From: Anaerotignum propionicum
GTDB taxonomy: Bacteria; Bacillota; Clostridia; Lachnospirales; Anaerotignaceae
Length of the DNA stretch: 64,000 nt
Assembly: GCF_024461735.1 (NCBI RefSeq)
Contig: NZ_JANGAD010000003.1
Coordinates: forward strand, 1 to 64,000
Direction of reading: 5' to 3'
Shown here: positions 16,256 to 25,219 of the stretch, piece after piece
Layout of the letters: every line of letters begins with the position of its first letter
Numbering within the stretch: position 1 is the stretch's first letter
Notes under the pieces: generated by a model
Database searches by the model: none
What the model saw: only the letters and a program-made list of their open reading frames with translations
Told to the model about the DNA's origin: nothing
Translations under genes and position numbers: made by a program

Positions 16256-18628
16256 TTACATAGTTTCGTGTGCTGTTCTTGCAATAATTGCTTCTTGCAT
16301 TTCTGGAGAAAGGTTCACAAATTGAGTACTATAGCCTGCCACACGTACCAAGAGGTCTTTATAATCCTGAGGATTTTTCTGTGCCTTACGAAGTACCTCT
16401 GTGGAGAGGGTATTAAATTGTACATGGAAGGCACCAAGAGAGAAATAAGCACGAATGATATTGCCAAGGTCTCTTCTGCCTTTAGGTGTTTTAACCATTT
16501 CTTCACTTAAACGCAGGTTTAAAAGTGTACCTCCAGTATGAACATCATGATTCATTTTTGCACTGGAACGCATTGCCGCCAAGGGGCTGGTAACGTCACT
16601 TCCTGCATAAGGGGATACACCCTCTGTGATTGGCTTTGTGGCTTCTCTGCCGCAAGGGGTGGCGCCAACAATTCTTCCCGTTGGGATGTAGTTAGAAATT
16701 CCCATGAATGCTGAATTAAAATTGGAACCAAAGATATCTTTATGGGCTCTGGTTTCCAGATAATAATAGTTGGCAATCTCTCTTGCGATATCGTCTACAT
16801 AATCATCGTCGTTACCGTATTTTGGCACACTTAATGCCTTTGCCCTTAATTCTTCATATCCTACCCAGTTTGCATCCATAGCATTATTGAGCTCTTCCAT
16901 GGTGGTTACTTTATCCTCAAACACAAGCTTTTTTATCACGGCAAGGGAGTTTGCCACTACTGCAAGGCCGATACCCGTTAGAACAGGACCAACGTTATAG
17001 TGAGCTCCGCCACAGGATAAGTCTTTACCATTTTTGATACAATCCTCAACACAGGTGGAAAGGAAAGGGCGGGGAACAAGCTGTGTATGTAGCTTTTGTG
17101 CCACAACAGTTGCAACAACACTATGATAAATTAAGTTTTTCATCTGTTCCAAAGTTGCATCTTTTACTTCTTCAAAGGATGAATAATTTGCAATGGGCTT
17201 TGCATCCAGACCCATTTTTTCCCCTGTAAGTCTGCTTTTTCCTTCGTTCAGTGCATATTCCATAGCAGCGGCAAAGTTGATATTTACAGCAGCAGTCCAT
17301 TGCCCTGTTTTGCGGAAATGGGGAACTACACAACCACAATTGCTCCAATCTCTTGCATCCTCAGGTTCATAACCTGCTTGCAGAAGCATTTGCGCTCCCG
17401 CCTGATCATTATGGATTGCAGGGAAGCCTGTGCCTTTGCTGACAAGTTCAGTTACAGCATCCAGGAATTTCTGCGGGCAGTCGGAATGGATCCTAACGCT
17501 TAGCCCCGGCTGATGGGTTTTTACTTTATCTGTGGCTTCCAAGCAGATATAAGAAAGCTCATTGGTAGCGTCAGAACCATCTCTTTTGCGTCCACCAACA
17601 GTGAGGTTTTGGAATTGGTTATAACCTGCAAAATAACCTGTTGTATTTGCAGAAATTGTCCAAACCCACTCGGAGAATTTCAACCAAAGAGCCTGAACCA
17701 ACTCTTCCCCATCTTCCTTGGTAATTATGCCTGCTTTAACATCAGCGTCATAATAGGGGAACATGTATTGATCGAATCTGCCTGGGTTAAGTGCCAATGG
17801 ATTTTCGGAAATAATTGCCCCAAGCTGCACAAACCATACAAATTGCACTGCCTCATGGAAGGAGGTTGGAGGATTTGCTGGAACGTTTCGGCAAACTTTT
17901 GAAATTTTTAGAAGTTCAGCTTTTCTTTCCTCATTCTTTTCTTGATTAGCCATTTGTTCCGCCATATCAGCAAATCTTTCCGCAAAACGCATAATACCTT
18001 TGCTGGTTAATATGGTTGATTTATAAAATGCGATCTTATCAAAGTCATCAGGATTTGCAAAATCTAATTCAGCTAATTGTTCCTCCGCTTGCTTCAAAAT
18101 ACCTTGAAAGCCCAAAGGGAAAAGAACATCTTGATAATCTGGAGTTACTTCTCCAACAGCTTGGCGCCATTTTGAGTCATTATCAACAATACCTGTATCC
18201 ACTGCGATTCTGGCAGTTTCTTCAGGAAGGATAGAGAGAAAATGCTCTTCAAGGGATTTTCCTTTCCAGTAAGGGAAGATATTCTCGCGAACGTATGCTC
18301 TTTGTTCATCGGTCATTTCATAAGGATCTTGAGGACGTTTATCAAACATGTCCATTTCCTTGTCCACCCATTTCCAAGAGAACTCGGGTGTCAAAATGCC
18401 GCTTCTTCTAAACTTACCAGCTGTACCCACAATTAACTCATCTTCAAAGATTTGAATATCAAATTCGTTGCAAAAATCATAAAAAGCTTGTGCTCTGCGA
18501 ATAGGGGTGGGCATACCCTCAGTACGCATATGAGATTCTGTAAAAATTCTAGCTCTTTCAATACAAACAGATGGTTTTGAATTTACATAGTTTTGTCTTA
18601 ATCGTTCAATTCTAGCAGTAGTATTCAT
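16256..18628 (-). CDS. Glycyl radical enzyme of unassigned substrate (pyruvate formate-lyase superfamily)
   Basis: 790 residues, length of CutC, HpdB and glycerol dehydratase-type enzymes. The glycyl radical motif RVAGYSTQFVNL gives Gly765 near the C terminus. The thiyl-radical Cys is Cys433 in SNCGCVVPH. Eliminases and arylacetate decarboxylases of the family have Glu two residues after this Cys; here it is Val435, so their acid/base is missing. Cys431-Gly-Cys433 is not the Cys-Cys pair of true PFL. RBS AAGGAGGG sets the start. It forms an operon with its activase and is probably controlled by the XRE-cupin protein upstream. The substrate is unknown; addition or a new lyase reaction is possible. 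Confidence 0.93.
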   Translation of the reverse strand: MNTTARIERLRQNYVNSKPSVCIERARIFTESHMRTEGMPTPIRRAQAFYDFCNEFDIQIFEDELIVGTAGKFRRSGILTPEFSWKWVDKEMDMFDKRPQDPYEMTDEQRAYVRENIFPYWKGKSLEEHFLSILPEETARIAVDTGIVDNDSKWRQAVGEVTPDYQDVLFPLGFQGILKQAEEQLAELDFANPDDFDKIAFYKSTILTSKGIMRFAERFADMAEQMANQEKNEERKAELLKISKVCRNVPANPPTSFHEAVQFVWFVQLGAIISENPLALNPGRFDQYMFPYYDADVKAGIITKEDGEELVQALWLKFSEWVWTISANTTGYFAGYNQFQNLTVGGRKRDGSDATNELSYICLEATDKVKTHQPGLSVRIHSDCPQKFLDAVTELVSKGTGFPAIHNDQAGAQMLLQAGYEPEDARDWSNCGCVVPHFRKTGQWTAAVNINFAAAMEYALNEGKSRLTGEKMGLDAKPIANYSSFEEVKDATLEQMKNLIYHSVVATVVAQKLHTQLVPRPFLSTCVEDCIKNGKDLSCGGAHYNVGPVLTGIGLAVVANSLAVIKKLVFEDKVTTMEELNNAMDANWVGYEELRAKALSVPKYGNDDDYVDDIAREIANYYYLETRAHKDIFGSNFNSAFMGISNYIPTGRIVGATPCGREATKPITEGVSPYAGSDVTSPLAAMRSSAKMNHDVHTGGTLLNLRLSEEMVKTPKGRRDLGNIIRAYFSLGAFHVQFNTLSTEVLRKAQKNPQDYKDLLVRVAGYSTQFVNLSPEMQEAIIARTAHETM

Positions 18629-18756
18629 ATTGACCCTCCTTAATGGATTATATAAACCGTCAGATGATTGTGCGGGATAACAGTCAATTTCTTAATTGGG
18701 AAAAGATGTGATAATAAAAAAACCAACGTATGTTATAGCGCACAGATTATAGTCTT

Positions 18757-18785
18757 AATATTGCATTTTTTTTCGTTTTTGTCAA
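18757..18785 (-). promoter_or_regulatory. Candidate promoter for GRE operon
   Basis: On the minus strand TTGACA (18780-18785) and AATATT (18757-18762) with a 17-base spacer. The -35 is perfect; the -10 is weak, which fits an activated promoter. About 130 bases before the GRE start codon. Confidence 0.5.
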
Positions 18786-18850
18786 TATCATATTTGCCCA
18801 ATCATTTTGTATAAAATTGGTGTGCACGTTTTTGTATTTATATAAAAAAA

Positions 18851-18874
18851 GACAAAAATCATAGGATTTTTGCC
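18851..18874 (-). terminator. Terminator of XRE-cupin gene
   Basis: On the minus strand GGCAAAAATC / GATTTTTGTC stem with a 4-base loop, then seven T. It separates the regulator transcript from the GRE operon. Confidence 0.85.
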
Positions 18875-18883
18875 TTTTTTATT

Positions 18884-19435
18884 TTACTTATATCGAATCA
18901 CATTATGAAAAATAACATCCTCATTTGAAGGGTTTGTATAAACATGGTTTGAATCACCTTGGAAGGAAAGAGCATCATCTTTTTGCAAAATATAGACCTT
19001 ATCGTTAATAGTCATTTGCAGCTGTCCTTGAATGATGACGATGTATTCATTTAAAACATTGGTGTGGGGGAAGGATTCATGCCGACAATGGGGCTTCATG
19101 TGTATCTGCAAAAAATCTAAGCCTGAAATCGGATCAAAAGGGAAGATATTATATAGCAACATATCTCCATTTTCTTCCTTTATGGGATAGATATCATCAA
19201 TGCTTAAAATATTATTTTCAGTTATATTTTGTGAAATAAAATTGGAAAAGGTGACTTTATAGCCTGTGGATATTTTCCAAAGGGTAGAAATGGTAGGAAT
19301 GGATTCACCTCGTTCAATTTGCCCAAGCATTGCCTTGGAAACCCCAGTAAGGCGGGCCGCAGTGTCAAGGCTGATTCTCATTTCTGTTCGGATTCTTCGC
19401 ATTTCCTTTCCAATATCAGGGGGTATACTATACAT
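18884..19435 (-). CDS. XRE-family regulator with C-terminal cupin domain
   Basis: 183 residues. N-terminal HTH (LDTAARLTGVSKAMLGQIERGESIPTISTLWKIS, about 19-55) and C-terminal cupin barrel with the metal-type HESFPHTNVLNEYIVIIQGQLQM segment and a trailing SNHVYTNPS. PuuR-like proteins of this design sense a small ligand in the cupin and repress nearby catabolic genes. GAGGAG on the minus strand sets ATG 19435. It lies upstream of the GRE operon, same strand, with its own promoter and terminator; control of the GRE operon is inferred from position. Confidence 0.9.
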   Translation of the reverse strand: MYSIPPDIGKEMRRIRTEMRISLDTAARLTGVSKAMLGQIERGESIPTISTLWKISTGYKVTFSNFISQNITENNILSIDDIYPIKEENGDMLLYNIFPFDPISGLDFLQIHMKPHCRHESFPHTNVLNEYIVIIQGQLQMTINDKVYILQKDDALSFQGDSNHVYTNPSNEDVIFHNVIRYK

Positions 19436-19490
19436 TTCTATCTCCTCTATTTTTTAATTTAACAATATCATTTGACTATGAATTATTTCT

Positions 19491-19519
19491 ATTATAACAA
19501 AAACAATTTTTTAAGGCAA
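19491..19519 (-). promoter_or_regulatory. Sigma-A promoter of XRE-cupin gene
   Basis: On the minus strand TTGCCT (19514-19519), 17-base spacer, TATAAT (19491-19496). About 55 bases before the start codon. Confidence 0.7.
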
Positions 19520-19610
19520 CTTTTTTACTGTTGACATACATGTTGCGCCAAAAACTTCTATGAATTGGAAGTAGGTTTGTGACAATTATGTTACAAATTG
19601 AAAATATCCA

Positions 19611-19639
19611 TTTACCTTGTAATAAAGCTATAGTATACT
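19611..19639 (+). promoter_or_regulatory. Candidate promoter of SLH-domain gene
   Basis: TTTACC (19611-19616), 17-base spacer, TATACT (19634-19639); start codon 70 bases further on. Confidence 0.5.
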
Positions 19640-19709
19640 TGCGGTGGTAAAATTTGTAAAAATGTGTAGATAAGGAATTAAAATTATATTATTTTAAGGG
19701 GGGCTTATT

Positions 19710-21191
19710 ATGAGTAAAAAAGTTATCAGTTTTTTATTAAGTATTTGTATTTTGATTTCTGCAACTTCAACGGTTTTTGGAGAGAATACTTTTTCATTTG
19801 AAAAGATAGATGACGCTAATGCTGTACTTGTAGGAAAAGTTACAAAAATTTCAAAGGATACAATCAAGCTGTCAAAAATAAGTGATGAGCTTTGGAGTGA
19901 TATTAAACTAGATGAAGCTTTTGACTATAATATTAAAGACACGAATCCTAATTATTTCATTCTCAACACAGGCAAGTTTGATGAAGGACAGTTTCATGAC
20001 GGTGATGTGATAAAGGCATACTTCCTGTACTATTTTCATGTAGATAGAAAAAGTGCAAACGGCGAAGAACATCCCTATAAACTTGTGACGTTTCAGAAGT
20101 ATGAAAAACAAGTTTCTATAGAAGATAAGGCGAAATTTTTATGTGATTTGGGTATATTGAATGGGTATGACGATGGGCAGTTACACTTGGAACGAAATAT
20201 AACTAGAGGGGAATTTACTTCCCTTATTATGAAGATATATTTTGATTATGAATGTAATTATTTTTCAGAAGTGCAATTGAAAAAACCTTTTCCGTATCAA
20301 GATGTCCCTAAAGACTATTGGGCAAGAAAATATATTGAACTTGCGTATTGGAAAAACATTATTAATGGGAAAAATAAAGATACCTTTTCTCCAAATGAAA
20401 GTATCACCATAAAAGATTGTGTTACTGTTTTGATAAAAGCTAGCGCAATCAGCATGTCGAAAGAAAACGCACTTTCTGTCTCGGTAAATAGGTTAGGGGG
20501 ATATCCTGAAGGATATTTAAGTATTGCTAAGGAAAGTAAGTTGATTTCAGACCAGTTAGCTGGCAAGGTCGCCACAAGAGAAGATGCAATTGAAATTTTA
20601 TATAATGCATACAATCATGAGCCCGATGTTACCTATACTTTTCAGGCTAGAAAACCTGTGATTTATCTATATCCTGAAAAAGAAACTAATGTAAATGTAA
20701 AGGTATCTTTTGATGGAGTGTTTACCTTTACCTATCCTGAATACAACAAAGGATGGTCTGTTACTGCAAAAACTGACGGCACCCTGGTAAGTGGAGCTAC
20801 AGAATATCCATACCTTTTTTGGGAAGGTGATGTAGAAAAGTATACACCCGTTTTTGACGAGGGCTTTTTGGTGAGTAAGAAAGAAACGGTGTCTTTCTTA
20901 GAAGAAAAATTAAGTTTATTGGGTTTGAATGCTAAAGAACGGGCAGACTTTATAACTTACTGGGGGCCCCAATTGATGAAGAACGAATTCAATATCATTA
21001 AGTTTGATACTAAGGAATATGCTTCCAAAGTATCTCTAAACATTGAACCCAATCCTGACAGCTTGATTCGGGTATTTATGGTGTATAAGGCTGCAAACGG
21101 AAGTGAAAAGGTTAAGGAACAAGTATTGAGTAAGGCTGAAAGAAAAGGCTTTGTAGCTGTTGAGTGGGGTGGAACAACAGATGAATCATGA
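19710..21191 (+). CDS. Exported SLH-domain protein with KPVIYLYP-type C-terminal domain
   Basis: 493 residues. Signal peptide 1-24 (KKVISFLLSICILISATSTVFG). Residues 31-130 form a small beta-rich domain. Three S-layer homology repeats follow at about 136-180, 195-250 and 258-300 (DVPKDYWARKYIELAYWKNI is the clearest), which anchor proteins to pyruvylated cell-wall polymer. The C-terminal 310-493 begins with ARKPVIYLYPEKE and contains YPYLFWEGD, a conserved domain of unknown function often found in surface proteins of Firmicutes. RBS AAGGGGGGC upstream. The SLH repeats are diverged. Function unknown. Confidence 0.8.
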   Translation: MSKKVISFLLSICILISATSTVFGENTFSFEKIDDANAVLVGKVTKISKDTIKLSKISDELWSDIKLDEAFDYNIKDTNPNYFILNTGKFDEGQFHDGDVIKAYFLYYFHVDRKSANGEEHPYKLVTFQKYEKQVSIEDKAKFLCDLGILNGYDDGQLHLERNITRGEFTSLIMKIYFDYECNYFSEVQLKKPFPYQDVPKDYWARKYIELAYWKNIINGKNKDTFSPNESITIKDCVTVLIKASAISMSKENALSVSVNRLGGYPEGYLSIAKESKLISDQLAGKVATREDAIEILYNAYNHEPDVTYTFQARKPVIYLYPEKETNVNVKVSFDGVFTFTYPEYNKGWSVTAKTDGTLVSGATEYPYLFWEGDVEKYTPVFDEGFLVSKKETVSFLEEKLSLLGLNAKERADFITYWGPQLMKNEFNIIKFDTKEYASKVSLNIEPNPDSLIRVFMVYKAANGSEKVKEQVLSKAERKGFVAVEWGGTTDES

Positions 21192-21285
21192 ATTCCTCGT
21201 TGTTTAACTTTGAAAATCTAAAGGTAGAAAGTAAGGCTATTTTAAGTAGGCTTAATGATTATAAGGCTATTTAATGAGGTGAAAA

Positions 21286-22731
21286 ATGAAAAATACAGTT
21301 AAAAAGTTCATATCTTTTCGTATGAATCACTACAAGGACATTGAATTAAAACTGGAGAAGATGGCTGAAAAGGGGCTTTTTCTCGAAAAGATAGGTGCGT
21401 ATTTATGGACATTTCGTAAGGCAGAGCCTAAAAAAATAAAGTATGTCGTAACTTATTTTTCGGAAGCATCTCTATTTAATCCTTCTTTAACCGAAAATCA
21501 AAGAAACTATCATAATCATGCTAGTGCGTCTGGATGGAATTTTGTTACTGAATTTAATCAAATGCAAATTTTTTGTAATGAAGATGAAAATCCCACTCCA
21601 TTTGAGACAGATGAAAGAGTAAAGTTTGAAAATATTAAAAAATGTATGAAGAAGAGTTTTATCCCTTCACACATAATACTGATTTTATTGTTTTTATATA
21701 ATATTTTCGCGGAGTACAAATCTTTCAAAGAAAGTTCTCTTTATTATCTTTCTAAAACTAGTAATTTATATACCGTGGCAATTATGCTTCCCGCCCTGAT
21801 TTATCTATGCTATATTTTGCTAGATTATTTCATTTGGTGCCAACAGTGTGAACGTTCTGTTTCTAAGGGCGGGGGATGTATTGAAAAGATACATAAATAT
21901 CAACAATTAGTTGATGTTATAATTGTTTCTTATGTTTCTATATTAGTAATCTTGATTTTAAAAGATTTGTTCGTAAAGGTAAATTTCTTGGCAGTTATTC
22001 TTACGGTGCTCTATGTCCCTATTCTTATCTTTGTATATCGGTTTACTATTTATTTCTTGAAAAAGAAAAATGTAGCGGCAATGACGAATCGGGTGGTTTC
22101 AATTATATTGCTGTTGATAGCTAGTTTTGTATATATGTTTTCAATCACAAATATCATTATAAAATTTAATGTACCAAAGCATGAGGCACATCCATATCGT
22201 ATTGTGACTTTTCAATACTCTCCTACGGATATAGAGGAATATAAAGTATATAGCGATGATATTCCGCTAAGATTTGAGGATCTATACGAAAATATAAACT
22301 ATGAGAACTATTCTTATGAAGAATATAAGTATAACTCAATTTTTCTAATCAGAAATCAATACAGACAAGATGCTTTACCGGAGTTAAATCCTCCTCCTGA
22401 AATTGAGTATGATATCATAGAACCCAAATATCCCTTTGTAAGGGATATTGTGATAGACGATATGAAAAAACTACGGTGGGGGTCACAGAAAGCTATAAAA
22501 GAAATTGATAACGTAATCTTCAATACAGAGCAAGCTTATTTAAAATATTATGACTACAAAAGAGGGGAATTTGATTACGATATAGAGTACGAATTTGATA
22601 AAAAAATCTATGATGACTGTGAATACTTATTGATATATAAAGACAAAATTGTGCAACTGTATCTAGAAGAACCTGTGAAAGATGAGCAGGTTGAAACCAT
22701 CATGGAGAAATTAAAGCCTAATCAACTCTAA
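21286..22731 (+). CDS. DUF2812 membrane protein
   Basis: 481 residues. The cytosolic N-terminal ~110 residues have the DUF2812 pattern (FRMNHYKDIELKLEKMAEKGLFLEKI, YVVTYF, GWNFVTEF). Five hydrophobic segments follow at about 125-143, 162-184, 209-227, 233-257 and 269-292; the C-terminal 190 residues are acidic and tyrosine-rich and probably extracytosolic. DUF2812 proteins usually sit next to a PadR regulator; none is present here. It repeats a short HPYRIVTFQ segment (302-310) that the preceding SLH protein has as HPYKLVTFQ (121-129). RBS GAGGTG upstream. Function unknown. Confidence 0.8.
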   Translation: MKNTVKKFISFRMNHYKDIELKLEKMAEKGLFLEKIGAYLWTFRKAEPKKIKYVVTYFSEASLFNPSLTENQRNYHNHASASGWNFVTEFNQMQIFCNEDENPTPFETDERVKFENIKKCMKKSFIPSHIILILLFLYNIFAEYKSFKESSLYYLSKTSNLYTVAIMLPALIYLCYILLDYFIWCQQCERSVSKGGGCIEKIHKYQQLVDVIIVSYVSILVILILKDLFVKVNFLAVILTVLYVPILIFVYRFTIYFLKKKNVAAMTNRVVSIILLLIASFVYMFSITNIIIKFNVPKHEAHPYRIVTFQYSPTDIEEYKVYSDDIPLRFEDLYENINYENYSYEEYKYNSIFLIRNQYRQDALPELNPPPEIEYDIIEPKYPFVRDIVIDDMKKLRWGSQKAIKEIDNVIFNTEQAYLKYYDYKRGEFDYDIEYEFDKKIYDDCEYLLIYKDKIVQLYLEEPVKDEQVETIMEKLKPNQL

Positions 22732-22768
22732 TAGGTGAAAAGGATAAATATTTTTAGGAGGTTATGTA

Positions 22769-22864
22769 ATGGAATCAATTAATTCTGTTTTAATTTTTCT
22801 TCCTACATTCATTGAATATGGACTGGGAGTTACCTTGCAATACTGGCCATTAAATGCATGTTAA
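22769..22864 (+). pseudogene. Small hydrophobic ORF, probably frameshifted
   Basis: A perfect RBS (TAGGAGG, 22755-22761) precedes an ATG and a 31-residue hydrophobic frame (SVLIFLPTFIEYGLG...). The frame stops at TAA 22864, but a second frame overlapping at 22857 continues as MLKYLRDDRNH, the kind of basic tail seen on small single-span membrane proteins of Clostridia. A one-base shift would join them. I read it as a recently broken small membrane-protein gene, though a true 31-residue peptide is possible. Confidence 0.45.
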
Positions 22865-22932
22865 AGTATTTGAGAGATGATAGAAATCATTAAGCTTACA
22901 TTCTGGAGTCTAATTCTAATACTTAAGTAGCA

Positions 22933-22960
22933 AAGAGACCCAAATAAATTTGGGTCTCTT
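22933..22960 (+). terminator. Hairpin terminator region between convergent genes
   Basis: AAGAGACCCAAAT (22933-22945) / ATTTGGGTCTCTT (22948-22960), 13 bp perfect with a 2-base centre. The T run is poor on both strands. Confidence 0.6.
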
Positions 22961-22971
22961 CTTATGATATT

Positions 22972-23367
22972 TTACAGGGAAATACTTTTAGATTCACCTT
23001 GAAGAGAATAGAAATTTCCAACTGCATTTTCAAGATAGAAGATTTCAAAAATAGTGTCATCTGGGGAGTACATATGTTTTAGCATTGGCATTACCTCAAG
23101 AGCATTTGTTTTGGATTCCTTTGAAGTGCAAAATACAGCTTTTCCGCTTAGGCGCAACCATCTTGCATCCTTTGAAGATGCAGAAATTTCAACATTTGGA
23201 TTCTTTATTAACTGTGCATACACTGGTTTTTGATTGCTTGTCGCAAAACAAAGTTTGCCATCGTACTCCATGGCGAAACTAAAGGGGCGGACTCTGGGCT
23301 GATTGCCATCAACGGTGGAAACAAAAAACACACCGCATTCTTTAAAAAATTCTAATACTTCATTCAT
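22972..23367 (-). CDS. Pyridoxamine 5'-phosphate oxidase-like flavin protein
   Basis: 131 residues, split-barrel FMN-binding fold. MNEVLEFFKECGVFFVSTVDGNQPRVRPFSF and the GKLCFATSNQKPVYAQLIKNPNVEIS segment are characteristic of this family of small oxidoreductases, some of which bind FMN, heme or F420. A substrate cannot be assigned. It is divergent from an HxlR-type regulator across 126 bases, the usual arrangement for a redox-responsive regulator and its target. Confidence 0.88.
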   Translation of the reverse strand: MNEVLEFFKECGVFFVSTVDGNQPRVRPFSFAMEYDGKLCFATSNQKPVYAQLIKNPNVEISASSKDARWLRLSGKAVFCTSKESKTNALEVMPMLKHMYSPDDTIFEIFYLENAVGNFYSLQGESKSISL

Positions 23368-23493
23368 AATAAACCTCCGTTTGTGTTTGATTTTTTAACT
23401 TTCTTTAGTATAATCATAAAATAAAGTATTATATCATGCAAGTATGCAGTTTTTTATGACTAGGTATGATTATTCTGAGTATAGGAGAAATTT

Positions 23494-23841
23494 ATGAAAG
23501 ATATGATTATTTTTATGGGCGATAATAATGTTTTTTGTCCCGTAACATATTCCTTAAGTTTGATTGGAGGCAAATGGAAGTTGCCAATCATTTGGGTATT
23601 ATCTCAATGTGGTACCCTTCGATTCAATGAGTTAAAAAAGAAGATCGTAGGAATCACCAATATGATGCTGACAAGTTCTCTTAAGGAACTGGAACAGGAT
23701 GGATTAATTGAAAGAGTACAGTATAATGTAATGCCCTCTCATGTTGAGTATTCGTTAGCAGAAGCGGGGAGGAAACTTCTGCCGGCGCTTGATGAATTGG
23801 CAAAATGGGGTGCGGAGGTGGCACAAGATAAAATGGATTGA
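23494..23841 (+). CDS. HxlR-family transcriptional regulator
   Basis: 115 residues, one winged-helix domain. CPVTYSLSLIGGKWKLPIIWVLSQCGTLRFNELKK and ITNMMLTSSLKELEQDGLIER are the classic HxlR/MarR-like signature. The single Cys near the N terminus of the domain (FCPV) is the conserved position that senses redox or electrophiles in HypR and QorR. Divergent from the flavin protein at 22972-23367, its likely target. RBS AGGAG upstream. Confidence 0.92.
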   Translation: MKDMIIFMGDNNVFCPVTYSLSLIGGKWKLPIIWVLSQCGTLRFNELKKKIVGITNMMLTSSLKELEQDGLIERVQYNVMPSHVEYSLAEAGRKLLPALDELAKWGAEVAQDKMD

Positions 23842-24062
23842 TGAAGCAGTATTCAGTTCGGTATTTAAAGCTCAACAATTGATACAAAAATGCTTTACGG
23901 AGGTATGCTTTTGGTAGCCTATCATGTCTTCCTGTCAAGAGGGGTATCTGACTATTCAAGGCAAGGCATACGGAAGCATTAGCATTATGTATTCAGTAGA
24001 GGGTCATATAAGAAAATGACTGTTAAAATAAATAAAGACATGCAGCAAAGGAGAAAAAGCAA

Positions 24063-24911
24063 ATGATTTATTATCATGTAGATGTATTTAGCTCTAAAAT
24101 TCTTTCAGGGAATGGGTTGACCGTTATATTTCATGAAGAAGATATGGACAAGCAGTATATGCAGGCAATTGCCCAGGAGTTCAAGCAGTTTGAAACTATT
24201 TTTCTCAGACAAATTGAGGAGAAGCATTTTCGCGCTAGAATCTTCACTGTGGAAGAAGAATTGGATTTTGCTGGACATCCAATACTAGGAGCCATAGCAG
24301 TAATCCATGAAAAACTATATGCAGAAGAACAAAATATAACCGCAATTTTTGAGTTGAACAATAAAACATTGCAAGCAGAATCCGTAAAAATGGAAGGCTA
24401 TTTTCAGGCTACAATGAATCAGGGTACACCTGAATTCTTGGGAACTGTTGAGGGGGAATTGGGCAATGTATTTTTGCAGGCACTAAACCTTACAACAGAT
24501 CAACTTCATCCGACGCTTCCAATGGAGGTCGTTTCAACTGGATTACCCTATTTGATAGTTCCTCTTTCGTCAGGGTTAGAAAAGGCAAAAATTAGTGTTG
24601 GAGACTTCGAGGAACAATTAGAAAAAATTCGAGCAAAATTTGTTTATTTGTTTGATGTAGATAGAATGGAAGGTCGTACTTGGGACAACTTGGGGGCTAT
24701 CGAGGATGTAGCAACCGGCAGTGCAGCTGGTCCTACCGGAGCTTATCTGTATAAAAGAAATATTTGCAATGTAACAGACGATATATTAATGAATCAAGGA
24801 GGTTTCGTAGGAAGACCCAGCAAAATAAAAGTTTTTGCTGATCAATCCACAGGTCACATCAAAGTCGCTGGAGATGTTAAGATAATTGCAAAAGGGCAAC
24901 TCTTAATTTAG
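24063..24911 (+). CDS. PhzF-family isomerase/epimerase
   Basis: 282 residues, two-domain diaminopimelate-epimerase-like fold. It begins with YYHVDVFSSKILSGNGLTVIF, has the catalytic acid segment FETIFL (Glu near residue 46), the FTVEEELDFAGHPILGA loop and GAIEDVATGSAAGPTGAYL before the C terminus. PhzF homologues catalyse isomerisations without cofactor; the substrate here is unknown. RBS AAAGGAG. It has no obvious operon partner. Confidence 0.92.
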   Translation: MIYYHVDVFSSKILSGNGLTVIFHEEDMDKQYMQAIAQEFKQFETIFLRQIEEKHFRARIFTVEEELDFAGHPILGAIAVIHEKLYAEEQNITAIFELNNKTLQAESVKMEGYFQATMNQGTPEFLGTVEGELGNVFLQALNLTTDQLHPTLPMEVVSTGLPYLIVPLSSGLEKAKISVGDFEEQLEKIRAKFVYLFDVDRMEGRTWDNLGAIEDVATGSAAGPTGAYLYKRNICNVTDDILMNQGGFVGRPSKIKVFADQSTGHIKVAGDVKIIAKGQLLI

Positions 24912-25053
24912 ACAAAAAAACCGATAATGGTAACAGACATCATACAATATGCATCTATGGTGGAAACACTGCACCAAATAAAACGTAAGGTACTATTGTA
25001 GTTGTATACTGACTCAGATGATTCAAGAATCCAATTGAATTTAATTTTAAAAG

Positions 25054-25083
25054 AAACTCATTATTTGATAATGAGTTTTTTTT
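25054..25083 (+). terminator. Terminator after phzF-like gene
   Basis: AAACTCATTAT (25054-25064) / ATAATGAGTTT (25068-25078), loop TTG, then T run. It lies 140 bases after the stop; 24912-25053 shows no gene. Confidence 0.88.
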
Positions 25084-25219
25084 AATCAACTTTCAATAAA
25101 TATAGTTTTAAGGCGCTCGGCTAATTTTTTTATACGTATTTATATTAAAAAAATATATACCTGCAAATTTTGTAAAAAAAAGAGTTATTTTTGCAATTTT
25201 TTTAAAACCTCATGAAAAT

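Noticed and set aside
16256-18628. Assignment of the glycyl radical enzyme as pyruvate formate-lyase
   Set aside because: PFL has adjacent Cys-Cys; this protein has Cys-Gly-Cys-Val-Val and an activase with ferredoxin inserts.
19531-19536. TTGACA as promoter of the SLH gene
   Set aside because: No -10 box lies 16-18 bases downstream; the pair at 19611-19639 is better spaced.
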